Positions 33,168 to 44,519 of a stretch of DNA of 64,000 nucleotides are shown piece by piece. The position numbers were made by a program, and so were the translations under genes. Within the stretch, counting starts at the first letter, position 1, and each line of letters starts with the position of its first letter. Under the pieces are notes generated by a model. It searched no databases. It was not told where the DNA came from and worked only from the letters and a program-made list of their open reading frames with translations. Source of the stretch: Thinopyrum elongatum (Eukaryota > Streptophyta > Magnoliopsida > Poales > Poaceae); the NCBI GenBank assembly GCA_011799875.1, contig CM022298.1, positions 495,545,180 through 495,609,179 of the forward strand, read 5' to 3'.

Positions 33168-33727
33168 GACTAGGCTAGCGGATGGAAGGCCGCACCTTGC
33201 TAATAGGAATTGCCTCCTTGCCTTTAAGGCGTTTCACGTTGGTCACCCTATGGGACCTACTCCCTCCTATCACACACATTTGTGCTTTTAGAAACTGTAT
33301 GCGATATTTACATGGCCGGTGTGTCGCCGCCTAGCCTTCAATGAGCACTGACACTGGTAGCGGGAAAATGATGGGAGAAGAGGCAGGAAACCGATGAGAG
33401 GAGTGGCGGGAAACGGTAGCCTGCTTGGATATATAACAACATTAATATAGAAAACTTAGTAGAGAAGGAAGTGTGAGCTAGCACGACGCATGCGCGCAGT
33501 GCTTACCCATATATTGCATGTGCTGTCGAAAGGGCTGAGGATTACCGTTCGATCTGGGAGCATCCAATGGTGCAGACGTACGATCCGTGGGGTTTGGGTT
33601 CTGGCCAATCAGAACGCACGACTCAGATCGCGCGAGCAGCAGGGGGGAGGGGGCATCGGCCATGGTTTGGTAGGCACACGGCTTTCGTGAGTGAACCGTG
33701 TGCTATTTGAAAACATTTCGTGAGAAG
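33168..33727. other. Spacer with a segment shared with element A
   Basis: TTCTGGCCAATCAGAACGCA near 33600 matches TTCCGGCCAATCAGAACATA at 20364 in element A, same strand. Each is followed by a CACATGG/CACACGG...CTGTGTG/CCGTGTG inverted motif. No gene. Confidence 0.45.
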
Positions 33728-35350
33728 AATCTCGGTTTTTACATCCTCGTAAATCCAAAACTCACCCGAAAATCATGAAACTTGGCATGGTGTCACGACA
33801 TGGCACATATATGTCGAGGAATTTTTTTTGTCCAATTTGGCGAGTGTTTTATTACAAGCCTCTTACAAATGGAGCTTCTCTCAAAAGAAGTCTCGTGGTT
33901 CCGATAGGGAAACGTGTCCCCCTTGTGGGTGAAACGATAATCACTGCCTCTTTTCGCCTTGTATTTTCTTCTACGGGCAACATGGAACGACAGGATATCC
34001 GTGCTAAAATTTAAACTTATTCAGGCTTCGTTTGGCCTTTTTATACACTAATTGAGTTTCCTAGGCATTTAATGTCCATAATTCAAATCTGAACTACAAA
34101 TACATGCTCCAGTTCACCAAAATGGCTAGAAAAATTATACATGTGTCCTTGGGTGCATGTTGAGGTCCCATGCCAGGAATGGGAATGAATTACAACCATA
34201 CCGGTGTCCCGGCTCGTCCTCAAACATTTGGAATCTCGGTTTTAAAATCCCCATAAATCCAAAACTCACCATAAAGTCATGAAAGTTGGCATGGTGTCAC
34301 CTCATGGCACATATATGTCGTGGTAAAAACATTGTCCAATTTGGGCCAAGCTTTATTACAAACCTCTTACAAACTGAAGCCTGTCGCAAGAACCCTCATG
34401 GTTTCGATAGGGAAACGTGTCCCCTTGTGGGCGAAACGATAATCGCTCCCTCTTCTAGCCTTGTATTTTCTTCTACACGTAACACGGAACAACGGGAGAT
34501 TCGCGCTGAACTTTGAAATTATTCAGGGTTCGTTTGACCTTTTTTATTCATTAATTGAGTTTTCTGGGCATTTAATGTCCATAATTCAAATCCGAACTAC
34601 AAATACATGCTCCAGTGCACCAAAATGGCTAGAAAAAATGTACATGTGTCCTTGGGGTGCATGTTTAGGTCCCATGGAACGAATGGGAATGAATTCAACC
34701 ATCTCGGCGTCCTGGCTTGGCCACAAACATTGCGAATCTCGGTTTTTAAATCTCTGTAAATCCAAAACTCACCAGGAAATCATGAAACTTGGCATGGTGT
34801 CACTACATGGCACATATATGTCGTGGTAAAATAATAGTCCAATTTGGGCCAAGCTATATTACAAGCATGTTACAAACCGAAGCTTCTCGCAACCCTCATG
34901 GTTCCAGTAGGGAAACATGCCCCTCTTGTGGGCGAAACGATAATCGCTGCCTCTTCTCACCTTGAACTTTGTTTTCTACAGGCAACATAGAATAACAGGA
35001 GTGTCGTGCTGAAATTTGAAACTGTTCAGGGTTCGTTTGGCCATTGTATATATTAATTAAGTTTTCTAGGCATTTAATGTAGTCCATAATTCAAATTTTA
35101 ACTACAAGCACATGCTCCAGTGAAGCAAAATGGGTGGGAAATCGTACATGTGTCATTGGGTGCACGTTTAGGTCTCATTTAAGGAATGGGAATGAATTAC
35201 AAACTTCTCATCGTCCTGAAACATTGAGAATCTCGGTTTTTAAATCCCAGTAAATCGAAAACTCACCCAAAAAACATGAAACTTGGCATGGTTTCATGAC
35301 ATGGCACATATATGTCGTGGTAAAAAAATCGTCCAGTTTGAGACAAGGCA
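33728..35350. repeat. ~500-bp tandem repeat, three full units and one partial
   Basis: AATCTCGGTTTTT (with small changes) starts units at 33728, 34232, 34735 and 35229, i.e. 504, 503 and 494 bp apart. Each continues with ATCCAAAACTCACC, TCATGAAACTTGGCATGGTG and CATGGCACATATATGTCG. The fourth unit breaks off after about 110 bp. Units are around 85% alike by eye. No frame is conserved across units, so it looks non-coding. Confidence 0.9.
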
Positions 35351-36049
35351 CACACATTAATAGCCAACGAAGTCCTTTTGAAACAAATAGCTGACACATT
35401 AATATCGCAAACGGTTGTATTATATGAACCGTGTGTTCCCGTAACCATTTAAGTGCGGCCACTACCTCTGCCAAAATTTAACCATACTCGATGGCGTGCG
35501 TGCAGCTGTTTGATTAGACGGGACGAGCGTGAGAAGTCCGCCGTGCAGGCTCGATGGGACACGTGTGAGCAGTCCGCAGTGCAGGCTCGACGGGACGCGT
35601 GCATCATGTCCACCTCGCAGGCTCGACGGGACACGTGCGAGCAGCAAGGCCGCCCATGCTCACCGAGAAGCGAGCTCTTTGACCTCCATCCACCAGCCGC
35701 CCGCATCAGTCACAACTTCTCCATTAATGGCGGCCGAGCCGCTGTTTAACACGCGGTTAATTAAAGCACCTGGACGGAGGGTGTTTGCTTGTGATCCCAT
35801 GGCAGCATTTGCTTTGTTCGCGTTTTCAACTCGTATTCCGGCCTAATTTCAATTGCCACATAGGGCAACTGATAATACGACGACAAATAAAATGGCAACG
35901 GATAATACGACGACAAATTTACAATGGCGCGGATAATAATTGTCTTACATATTCCGGATAGTTTAAAATGCCACATGCGGCAAAGCCCAGAAGACACGGG
36001 GGCAAGAGAAGAAGGAAATAGCAGACAACGATCTGGGTCGCTACTGTCT
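35351..36049. repeat. Region with 36-bp x3 and ~33-bp x2.5 tandem repeats
   Basis: Three 36-bp units at 35531, 35567 and 35603 share GCAGGCTCGACGGGACACGT; the period is divisible by three but no supported gene contains them. At 35870-35940 GGCAACGGATAATACGACGA repeats about 2.5 times. The remainder is the 3' flank of the coiled-coil gene. Confidence 0.7.
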
Positions 36050-36652
36050 CTACTCGTCGATGGATCGCCGGGCGACGACATCTTCCAGCTCCTTCTGCAA
36101 TTCCTCACAACTTTGCTTGAAAGCAGCCACGGATTCCTCCACCTCCTGCTCATGCTCGATCCGGAGCTTCCTCAAGTCACCCATCAGTTCCTCGATGACC
36201 GCTGTCAGTGTCATCCCCGAGGTACTGCTCTGCTCATGTAGCATCTTCCAGCCAGCGGCCTCCTCCTCCTTCTCCATGAGCGCCTTGAGGAGCTTCGCAT
36301 TGTCACCCATGAGTTGCTCGACGAGGCCGGTCGCCTTGTCAACTGAGGCATCGCTGATCTCGAGCAGCTTCATCAAGCCATCGACCAGCTCCTGCTGCTT
36401 AATGAGGCCAGCGATTATGTCGTCGTCGCCGGCCAAGGACTTCAGCAACGCCAGCTCGTCGCGATCGCCGACGCGGCGAGTGCGCTTGTGAGAGCCCTCG
36501 CGTGCCCGTGAGAGCTCGTTCGAGGGCTCCGCGGTGCGCCGGGACATCTTTGCTGTGGCTGCCGCTTCACGGCGGGACCTCTCTAGTGCTTCCGCGGCCT
36601 TGGTCTTTGCTGCCTGGTTATATGTCCACACGAAACTCCTCCTACCGGTCAT
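36050..36652 (-). CDS. Coiled-coil protein of element B, 200 aa, intact
   Basis: Open from ATG at 36652 to the stop at 36050. The N-terminal ~70 residues are basic (AKTKAAEALERSRREAAATA, then KRTRRVGDRDE), a likely nuclear-localisation region. Residues ~75-195 are predicted helical with heptad-like Leu spacing (LIKQQELVDGLMKLLEISD; LVEQLMGDNAKLLKALMEKE; LRKLRIEHEQEVEESVAAFK), ending LQKELEDVVARRSIDE. A TATA box (CTATAAAAACT) sits ~90 bp upstream with a pyrimidine-rich leader between. Its place near the right end of the element mirrors the 171-aa gene of element A. No catalytic domain was seen; a DNA- or transposase-binding helper is a guess. Confidence 0.65.
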   Translation of the reverse strand: MTGRRSFVWTYNQAAKTKAAEALERSRREAAATAKMSRRTAEPSNELSRAREGSHKRTRRVGDRDELALLKSLAGDDDIIAGLIKQQELVDGLMKLLEISDASVDKATGLVEQLMGDNAKLLKALMEKEEEAAGWKMLHEQSSTSGMTLTAVIEELMGDLRKLRIEHEQEVEESVAAFKQSCEELQKELEDVVARRSIDE

Positions 36653-36729
36653 GGCGGAATGACTTGACAGGAAAGACCAGTTTTGTGGGTGATGAGGAGA
36701 GGAATTGTTGAGTAATTTTCGAGTGGGTA

Positions 36730-36746
36730 GTTTTTATAGCCCGGTG
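36730..36746 (-). promoter_or_regulatory. TATA box of the coiled-coil gene
   Basis: On the minus strand GGCTATAAAAACTACCC lies about 90 bp before the ATG at 36652, followed by a leader containing CTCAACAATTCCTCTCCTCA. The match to the plant TATA consensus and its spacing are good. Confidence 0.6.
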
Positions 36747-37577
36747 CTAAGTGTGAACACATATTAGTTTGATAGGTGTGAGCAGATTTGCAATTACTTG
36801 TTGCATTGTAATCTGCAATGTGACGAGAAACATGGTCAAAATTTATTGATGGTTCTGGGCCACGTGTTATTTATTACACACGTGTTAACATAAGAAAAAG
36901 TATGTGTAACTTACTAATCATCGCACACGAGTACTCGCAGACGCATCGTGTGCGATACTCCTAGCCACCGCAAGCAACTAGTTTGCATTTTTCAAAGTTT
37001 TTTGTACGAACAGAATCGCACACGAACTAACTATAGTAACCGTCTGTGTTATAATTTCTCATCGCAAACAGTTCATCCGAGTGGGCTGTTTGCTGCGTAT
37101 CACACGCATCTTGTTTACACGAATCATTTGTGTTCTTTTGGCTCATCGCAAACAATTCATCTATGTGAACTGTATGCCGCATATCGCACATATCTTGTTA
37201 AGTTGAATCATTTCTGTTCTCTTCCCTAATCGAAAATAGTTCGTCCGAGTGAACCGTATGTCGTATATCACACACACCTTGATCTGGCTAACTATTTCTG
37301 TTGCATTCCCTAATAGCACACAGTTCATCGGAGCAAACTGTATGCCGTATATCGCACACACATTGACATGGTTGCCATTTCTGTTGTTCTGCCTCATCGC
37401 AAACGGTTCTTCGGGATCAACCGTATGCCCCGCATCGCACACGTAACTGAAATCTAAACCGTGTTTGATGTCTCCGCCATCGCAAACATTTTGCATCTTT
37501 TTTGACGATTTTTTTACATCCCCGTTTGCAATTAATGCATCGCACACAGTTTCGTCAAAGGGTTTCTGATCGTAGTG
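36747..37577. repeat. Right subterminal array of element B (~84-bp units)
   Basis: From about 36980 a unit of ~83-84 bp recurs about five times: ATCGCAAACAGTTCATCCGA...TGTATGCCG...ATATCGCACAC...TTTCTGTTCT (37062, 37144, 37229, 37313, 37395). Each unit has paired CGCAAACAGTT / AACTGTATGC arms. The array leads to an internal CACTA-like terminus (GATCGTAGTG, ending 37577), 27 bp before the true right end at 37604. Confidence 0.85.
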
Positions 37578-37604
37578 TCGCGTTAGCAGCATCCTGCAGT
37601 AGTG

Positions 37605-38202
37605 GCATTTTGACCTGCTAAAGGCCCATGGTTTCTTCTGGGTTGTAACAGGCCAGCAGAATATTCATCCTGTTAATGGCCCGAAGCTACATGGGCCCAA
37701 CTAAGCGATGGGTCCACTAAAGGCCCAACTAAACTTTGGGCCAAATATAGGCCCGTGTAAGTTGTGGGCCTGGCGCAAAGTGTGAAGGCCCCAATGGCCT
37801 TTCAGGCCCAAGAAAGTTGCAGGCCGGCCCAATTGTGGCCCGCTAAAATGCAGGCCCGTTAGCGGCAAATGTTTCGGCCCGGTCGACTACATCAGATTTT
37901 CACCTTTTTTTCACATCGCAAATTATGGCATATACGGTAACTAATAGGAATTAAGAACAAACCTACTCTATACAATAAAGAAATTATGGCATAGTAACTT
38001 AGAATTTAGAATAAACCTACACTATACAATAAAGGATTTATGGTATATTACATCCACTGGGCATCGAAATTCGCCACCAGTGATCATAAAGCGCAACGAA
38101 GAAGCAGATTACAAAAACTGGGCGCCATTGCAGCGTAACAAAATAATACTGAACCAAGACCACTTCCAAGACAGTTCAAGAAAGGTTAGCCTTGCGCGGG
38201 AA
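37605..38202 (+). mobile_element. DTC1 resumed: GGCCC-rich subterminal repeats and 3' flank of gene I
   Basis: After the GCA target duplication the GGCCC-rich array seen at 27100-27600 continues (CTGCTAAAGGCCCATGG, TTAATGGCCCGAAGC, GGGCCTGGCG) to about 37880. This confirms that 26672-27615 and 37605 onward are one element. A ~70-bp AT-rich duplication (CCTACTCTATACAATAAAG / CCTACACTATACAATAAAGG) at 37960-38040 follows. Confidence 0.8.
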
Positions 38203-41200
38203 CTACTGCGCAAGCTGCTGAGCAAGGTTGTGAGACCGGCCTAGCATGTGGATCATAGCTTCCAGGTGTAGCTGTTTAGCAATGAGGTTCTCATTGGTGT
38301 TCTCCGCAATCTTTCTTAGAGATAGGACTTCAAGTCGAAGTTGAGTTGCAGAATGCCTTTCTGCTAGAACTTGGGACTGAAGAAGTCGAACTGATTCAGA
38401 CAGTGAATTCTGTGAGCTTGTCTGACTGCTAGTCTCAAGTAACTTGAACACTACATCAAGACAAGACTTTGGGGTTGTCTCGCTATCTTCAAGATGTTTT
38501 GCCTTCTTTGTTGCAATATATGTTGGGTTTGTCTCACAGCCTTCAGTAGATTTGTGCATGCCATTAGGCATATCACCCTGAAACAAGCAGAGAGATGACA
38601 GGTTTTGCACGTGTATAAACAAAGTTGATAACTGTGCTGTCAATTCAATCCAATTTCAAATTAGAAAATAAAGAGTAAGTTCAAAATATCAATAGCATAA
38701 TTTGGCATTGTTCATAATGCGGGGAGCTTCACCACATTACTAGATTACCATGTCAACAAAACAAGCATAGATGAAGGGCAAAGACAATCATTGTATCTAT
38801 TTTGGTTAATGTGCATGGCATGTTGTTCATATCATCAGCCACATCAGTAAGATAAAACAGGAGATGACAAGGTGCAAACTTGGGCTGCTTCACCACACAC
38901 TGGATTATAGATCCACAAAAACAAGCATACATATAGGGGGTATTGAGTAATGTGCATGGTATGAATAAGGAATTTGGTTTTACAAGTAAAACTTGGAACT
39001 TACAGTTGTTGCGAACATGCATTTTGATAGAAACAGCAAACTAAACGGTAGTTAACGATAGGGAGTATGAGCAAATTAAACAGCAGTTGAGGATAAAGGC
39101 TTTAGAAGGACTGACTTACATTAACAGTTAACACTGGCTTTATAATGCCCTTCTCCATGTCAAGGGAAGGATAACTCAAGAATTTCAGCACAGAATCTTC
39201 TTCATAAGCATTGCATGTACTCTACATTTTGTAGAGAGTAATTATAGATATGATAATACTGGAAGGGATAAAGGATAATGAAGATAAGATGCAGATTGAT
39301 GCTACATAATCAACTACCAATCCCTGGAAGTACAAGCGTTACAGGACAAAATGTACTGACAAGAGCAATGGGCTACACTTCTGCACTTGCATTGTCTGTG
39401 TATTCAACTTTTTGGTAAGATTAAATATAGATCTGATATTTTTTAGTAAATGGTGGGCGAGGGAGATAAGATGCAGAATGCTACAAAATGAACCAATCCC
39501 TCTTCCCATAATATAAGAGTGTTTTGAACACTGGTGTACTGTACAAAACGCTCTTATATTATGGGACGAAGGGAGTAGCTGTTAATGTAAGTACAGTGAT
39601 AGACGACGTTCAGTCCTTACAAGAGGACTGCAGAGCTAAACCTCTTCAAAAGCATTGGGTTTATTCTAAATTTATGTAAGAGTCGATACGGGTCTTATAA
39701 TGTCCACCAAATGGAGGATAACGAGGCTAACATGTGCAGTGATGCTACATAATCAACCAGCTATGAAAGTAAGTATGGTCATACAGGGCAAGAGGTACTC
39801 ACAAGAGCAATGCAGTGTGCAGTATAGTTGTGAGATTCTGTGGTCCCTTGATAATGAATGTTCTTATGCAAACAGTTTTCGTACAAGTGAGACGTTAAGG
39901 CACATGCAGAAATGTAGTTCAAATTGTGATGTGACATCATAGGCAGTACCTTACGCTGCAGACGAGTCCAATGTGTAACAAGATTATTCCAGTCACTGTC
40001 TGATAAATGTAGCACCGGAGACTTTACAGAAATTCCGTTTAGAGGCTTGCCATCGAAGTGCGCTTGCCTCGGGTAGGAACGATACTTCATCAATGAATGC
40101 TTGAAAAGCGCAACCAACCCTTGCTCGTCTTGACTATCAAGTTTTGTCCTCGCCTATTTAAAAGAATGAAATCTTGTGTCTTCTGTCAGCAGAAACATAT
40201 GTAGTAATTACCATGAATAACATTAGTACATTACTTACGCGTAAGTTGCGGAGGAAGATTGGAAATTGTTCTTTGTCTGTGGTATAATCTTTCCATGAAG
40301 GAAAGATGCACACAAAGTTCCTGACAACAATATAAGCTTCGTCTTGTAAACTAGGAAGAAGTGGAACAGGAGTCCTATTTGCTGCAATTGGGGCTCTCTC
40401 TCATTTGAAAAGGGATTTGGCAACTGGATTTGGTGTACTCTTTGCTGGAATGGGGGTTTTGCGTCGTAGAGCTAGTGCTATGTCAACTGGCATCATCATA
40501 CTGTTTGCGGCAGTTGGGGTCTGCTGAGTTGGGGCATCAGAGATGGCCAGTGTAGTAGGGCTAGAGTCTGCTAGAGTTGTGGCCGTGTTTTCTGGGTCTG
40601 GTGATATTGCAACTACACCTAATGGGCTATTTGAATTATCAGGTGTCACTACCGTTTCCAAATACTTTGTTCGTGCTCCTCCGCGATCAGCAATCGCTGT
40701 CTTCCTTTCGAACGTCTGATACACAAGAACAGCATTTGAATGGATATATATGGTATGATGACAGATGGAATATGTACTGAAAATGGATAGGCAGGGCGTA
40801 TTCACATACACAATGTGTAAACTAAGCTAGTGGTAGTGCAACAAAGTAGAAGCAATGCAAAGCATCATTTGCAAGATATGTGCGACCAATATAACCTTGG
40901 AAAGTTAGAGCAAGCACCTTGATGGGTGAATAAGATAGGGCATCTGCCTCTGACTCCTCCACTAGGGAGCTACATTGACTTAGGTCTCCCTCTAGCTCAG
41001 AATCACTGTTAGGATCATATTCTGAGCATGAATCTGTAGGTGGAGAGCATTCGCATTGCATTGCATCCAGACTTGATTTCAGTCCCTTAATGCCAAGTTT
41101 GACAGCCATGGCATTGTTCTGCTTTATTCTTTTCATGCGCGCAAGCTCATAATCATTATGATGATGTTCAGTATCTGAGATTCATGAAAACATAAAAAGT

Positions 41201-43087
41201 AGTCAGATTATCTATGGAATGCATTGCGGATTCAACTCGAAGAGTGTCTCCCTATAAACCCCTGCGTATGCAAAGTTCACCCCCCAACCGTGCTGACCAG
41301 ACCACACACAAAAATACAAACATCTTATGTCTCTATAACAAGTAGACACACATTAAAAAACTGAAGTAGGAACATTAGAATCATATCAAATTCCTATTTG
41401 AACAAATAAACTAAGGAATTATGAGTGGCATAATGTTTAGCTTCAAGGGTGGAGTGCTGGTAGTGCGACACAAAGAAAGTAGGCAGATTGTATTCCATGT
41501 AAAAGATCGTAGTCTATGTAAAAGGTGGAAATGACACTTTCTTTCTATACAATGCAGTGTTCATTGCCCACACACGATGGAAGAGATCACACAGAGAAAT
41601 ACTATTCACTCATGTCTGCGGTTCCAGTATTTTGAAACAGGGTGGTCCACCCTAAAAGAATATTGACAACAAATATAACAAGGCAAGCATAGAGGTAGTG
41701 AATCAATCATTACTTGTGAGCTTACTAGGACAAGTATGCAGAATTGTAACTTCAGTAAGAGACCGTCCAAAATCTGAATCAAGAAGTTGGTCTAGCACTT
41801 ATTGTTTGCAACTAATCGACGTGAATAATTGGATATCATATCGAATGAGTAAGAAAGACAAGTAAAATAGTCAACAAACCTGGCCTGCAGTAGTAATCTG
41901 GGTCAATGTCACTATGACCAACAATCCAAAATGACTAGTGTCTGTTCCTAGGGCCGGAATTTTGAAACCCTGTGAACTTTACAGGTACTAAAGATTACTG
42001 AAATACATATGAACCATTAAGTGCAGGTAGCACTCAGTACACAACAAACCCTAATGACAGTCCTGCCTAATGAGTAATGAATCAATTAGAAAATGGGTGA
42101 TGAGGAGTGGCTGCTGAGTGTTGAGGACGTATCTCAGGATAAATCGGGTTGGCTTAGTGGCTGCTGCACGCCTGAGCCCTGAACGGACTAGGAAGTAGGC
42201 ACGGCGGCGCGCCCGGGCAGCGATGACGCTGTTGGGCGAGCGGCTCCTGACCTCATGTTAGTTCGGCGTCTCCTCCTATAGTCATGCCGTCCAGGGACAG
42301 CAAGTCGCCGGCGAGGCAGGCGGCTGGGGGCGAGTAGAGATCGGAAGCGCAGCAGAACAAAGGGGAATCTAGGCCTGGGCCGACCCAAAATCCCAGGGTG
42401 GGCCGCGGCCCACCGTGGGCACCCTGTAGATCCACACCCGAGCGGCATACATGCATTTTTGAAACTAAATTAGGAACATTTAGCTGACCAATTAAATGAC
42501 TCTGTTTTAATAATATCATATTCGTATTTGAACAACTAAGCTTGTTTAGCATGATGGGTGGAGCAGTGCTATTATGACACGAAGCACGTATGCTGATCGT
42601 ATAGTGATCATAAAAGGGGGGGAAACCCTAAGCATGATCAGTTAAACCCTATTATGACTGTGCCATGGCAGATTTGAAGCTGCATACCGCAGAAATGCTA
42701 TTTAGCAATCATTGTTTGCTTCAAACTAAGAACTAAATTCTAAGAGCTGAAAAGAAAGTACAGTAACCAAGTTACGATCTATTTTCTGGTTGAGATCAAA
42801 AAGTTGAGCAGATATGAAGTAGTACCACCTCTCTTGCGGCTTCGGGTAGGCATCGAGGGTGCGATGGCTGTCGGTGGCGTTGAAGCAGATCTGGGACGGT
42901 AGATGGGTGCATCGGGGGATAAGTCCCGTTGCGGTGGACGAGAAGGTCGTGGGAGCGGCCCCGGCAAGGAGGACGACGGCGCTGATGAAGCGAGAGGACG
43001 CGATGCAAGGCTCCTATTCCGTCGCCATGGATGAGAAACGTCCATCTCTAGCAGTGGATGACGCGGTCTTGGTAGGCGCTCCGGCAT
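38203..43087 (-). pseudogene. Gene I, right copy: complete seven-exon structure, one nonsense codon
   Basis: Exons (minus strand): 42829-43087, 41880-41969, 40918-41174, 40239-40715, 39950-40153, 39120-39221 and 38203-38577, with GT/AG sites throughout. The total is 1764 nt, giving 587 codons plus stop with phases that all join. The order is a Pro/Ser/Arg-rich start; HWSFWIVGHSDIDPDYYC; a basic then acidic SDSELEGDLS segment; a Thr/Pro-rich linker; EQFPIFLRNLR; HLSDSDWNNLVTHWTRLQRK; and a C-terminal coiled coil (AERHSATQLRLEVLSLRK). The single break is TGA at 40401-40403, where the left copy starts the codon with CG. It is probably a CACTA accessory or transposase-partner gene; the family is not firmly recognised. 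A Stowaway MITE lies in intron 5. Confidence 0.72.
39496..39575. mobile_element. Stowaway MITE in intron 5 of gene I
   Basis: Ends CCCTCTTCCCATAATATAAG and CTTATATTATGGGACGAAGG form an inverted pair of about 30 bp each side of ACTGGTGT, with TA on the right flank (39576). It lies in the intron between exons 39950-40153 and 39120-39221, so it does not affect coding. Confidence 0.88.
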
Positions 43088-43804
43088 GGTGGAGGACGGC
43101 GGCGATGGATGGGGTGGAGGACGGCGGCGATGGATGGGGTGACGGACGGAGGAGGCTGGTGTGGGGATGGTGTTCTAGCGCGGACGGTGTATGAATGGGA
43201 AAATGGAGGGAGAGGTACGGGGAACCATATTTTTGGCACGCGCCTGTCTGCAATATGGGAAAGTTACGAACTTAGCCCCCGTTTAAAATTTGGACGTCTC
43301 GTCGGTTGGGGATAGGACGGTAATCCTGCATCTCCCCAATATTTGCGCAGAGCGATTTCGGGCGACGAGAGGGTGTTTTGGCGCCCACGGTGTATGAACG
43401 GGGCTGATAGGTAGGGCGGTTGTGTCACGTCTGAGTGAAGTTACAAACCTGCCCCTATTGAAAATATTTGCCTACATCGATTTTGGCCAAGTCGAGTTTG
43501 TTTTGCCACCCACCGTGTATGAATGGGGAAATGGAGGGAGAGACAGAGGTCTTTCGGACGAGCTTGAATCAAATGTGTTTTGCCACCCACGTTTGGCCCC
43601 CACCGTGTCTGAATGGGCTCAGAGGCGGTCGTGTCACGTCTAATTAAAGTTACTAACCTACCCCCTATTGAGAGTAGTGGAAATCGGGCCGATGGATTGT
43701 CCGTGCAAGGGGTAGACAGTAATTTCCATCTCGCAAACACTGGCTTCGGGCAGCCGACGTGGGAGTGGATATTTTACCGCTTCTTTCGAATTTTGGGACA
43801 ATAA
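43088..43804 (-). promoter_or_regulatory. Gene I upstream region, right copy
   Basis: Same repeated TGTATGAATGGG / GTGTCACGTCT modules as 2690-3400, here at about 43186, 43391 (as TGTATGAACGGG), 43516 and 43603. Also includes two CGGCGATGGATGGGGT repeats just before the ATG. Confidence 0.4.
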
Positions 43805-44519
43805 GCATCCACGTTTACCCTGGCAACTAAATTCGAATCCATTTTGTATTCTTATACGAATCTTTATAAATCTTTCTATCTATTTTTATATACCTTCAAA
43901 AGCACAACAAAGATGTATTCCACTGTCATATATGAATATGATTTATAAACACCGATACTCGAATTCAGAAGCTAGAATCTAGTTTAAGGTGAATTCGAAT
44001 ATTTGAAACCATTTTATGTCCAACTCAAGTGTCACACGCAGCATAATGTGTACTCACATTTAGATATGTACACAAGCGATGTCTCTAGATTCAAAATACC
44101 GAGTCAATCAACCAATAATGTACAAAACTAACAGACATATAAACACTTGTAGAGTATATGGATCAATAATATCAACTAACATACATAAGCCAGGCCGCTG
44201 TACTTTTTTTTGCTAGAAGAGCATCATTTTTTTAGCGAAGCTAGTACAACATCTTGGCCCTTTCAGATGAGTGCCACTTAAGGACCATCTATACTACTAT
44301 TATTGCTGAATGCACATTTAGCCCGATTGGCATATTTGTAGGTCTGGCACAACAATCAAAATGAAATGTCTCAGAGTCTTATCAATTAATACAGACTCGT
44401 GCTAAAAAAATTACAAACCAAAAAACAAAAAACAATTATTACATGATCTCTAAAACAAATGGTTTGATCGATTACATGAACAAACAACACAAAGGTTATT
44501 CAACGATGGAAAAAACATT
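43805..44519. other. AT-rich spacer, right copy
   Basis: Counterpart of 3401-4117. AT-rich, no gene seen; includes the 3' flank of gene II. Confidence 0.5.

Larger units (their letters stand above)
27616..37604 (-). mobile_element. CACTA element 'B' nested in DTC1, 9989 bp
   Basis: The left end is CACTGGTACAGCGAGG..., and the right end (reverse complement) is CACTACTGCAGGATG.... The first ~24 bases are alignable with one gap. The target duplication is GCA (27613-27615 and 37605-37607). Removing it rejoins DTC1 sequence smoothly (...GGCCCAACATGCA + TTTTGACCTGC...). It contains a broken B3-like gene near the left end, an intact coiled-coil gene near the right end, a 5S-like fragment and several tandem arrays. 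There is no recognisable transposase, so it is non-autonomous. Confidence 0.85.

Noticed and set aside
35449..35749. Overlapping frames through the 36-bp repeats
   Set aside because: Several frames on both strands are open because the repeat period is a multiple of three; no start context, homology or splice support.
36980..37450. CRISPR or satellite array
   Set aside because: Units diverge gradually and lead to a CACTA terminus; this is a transposon subterminal array.
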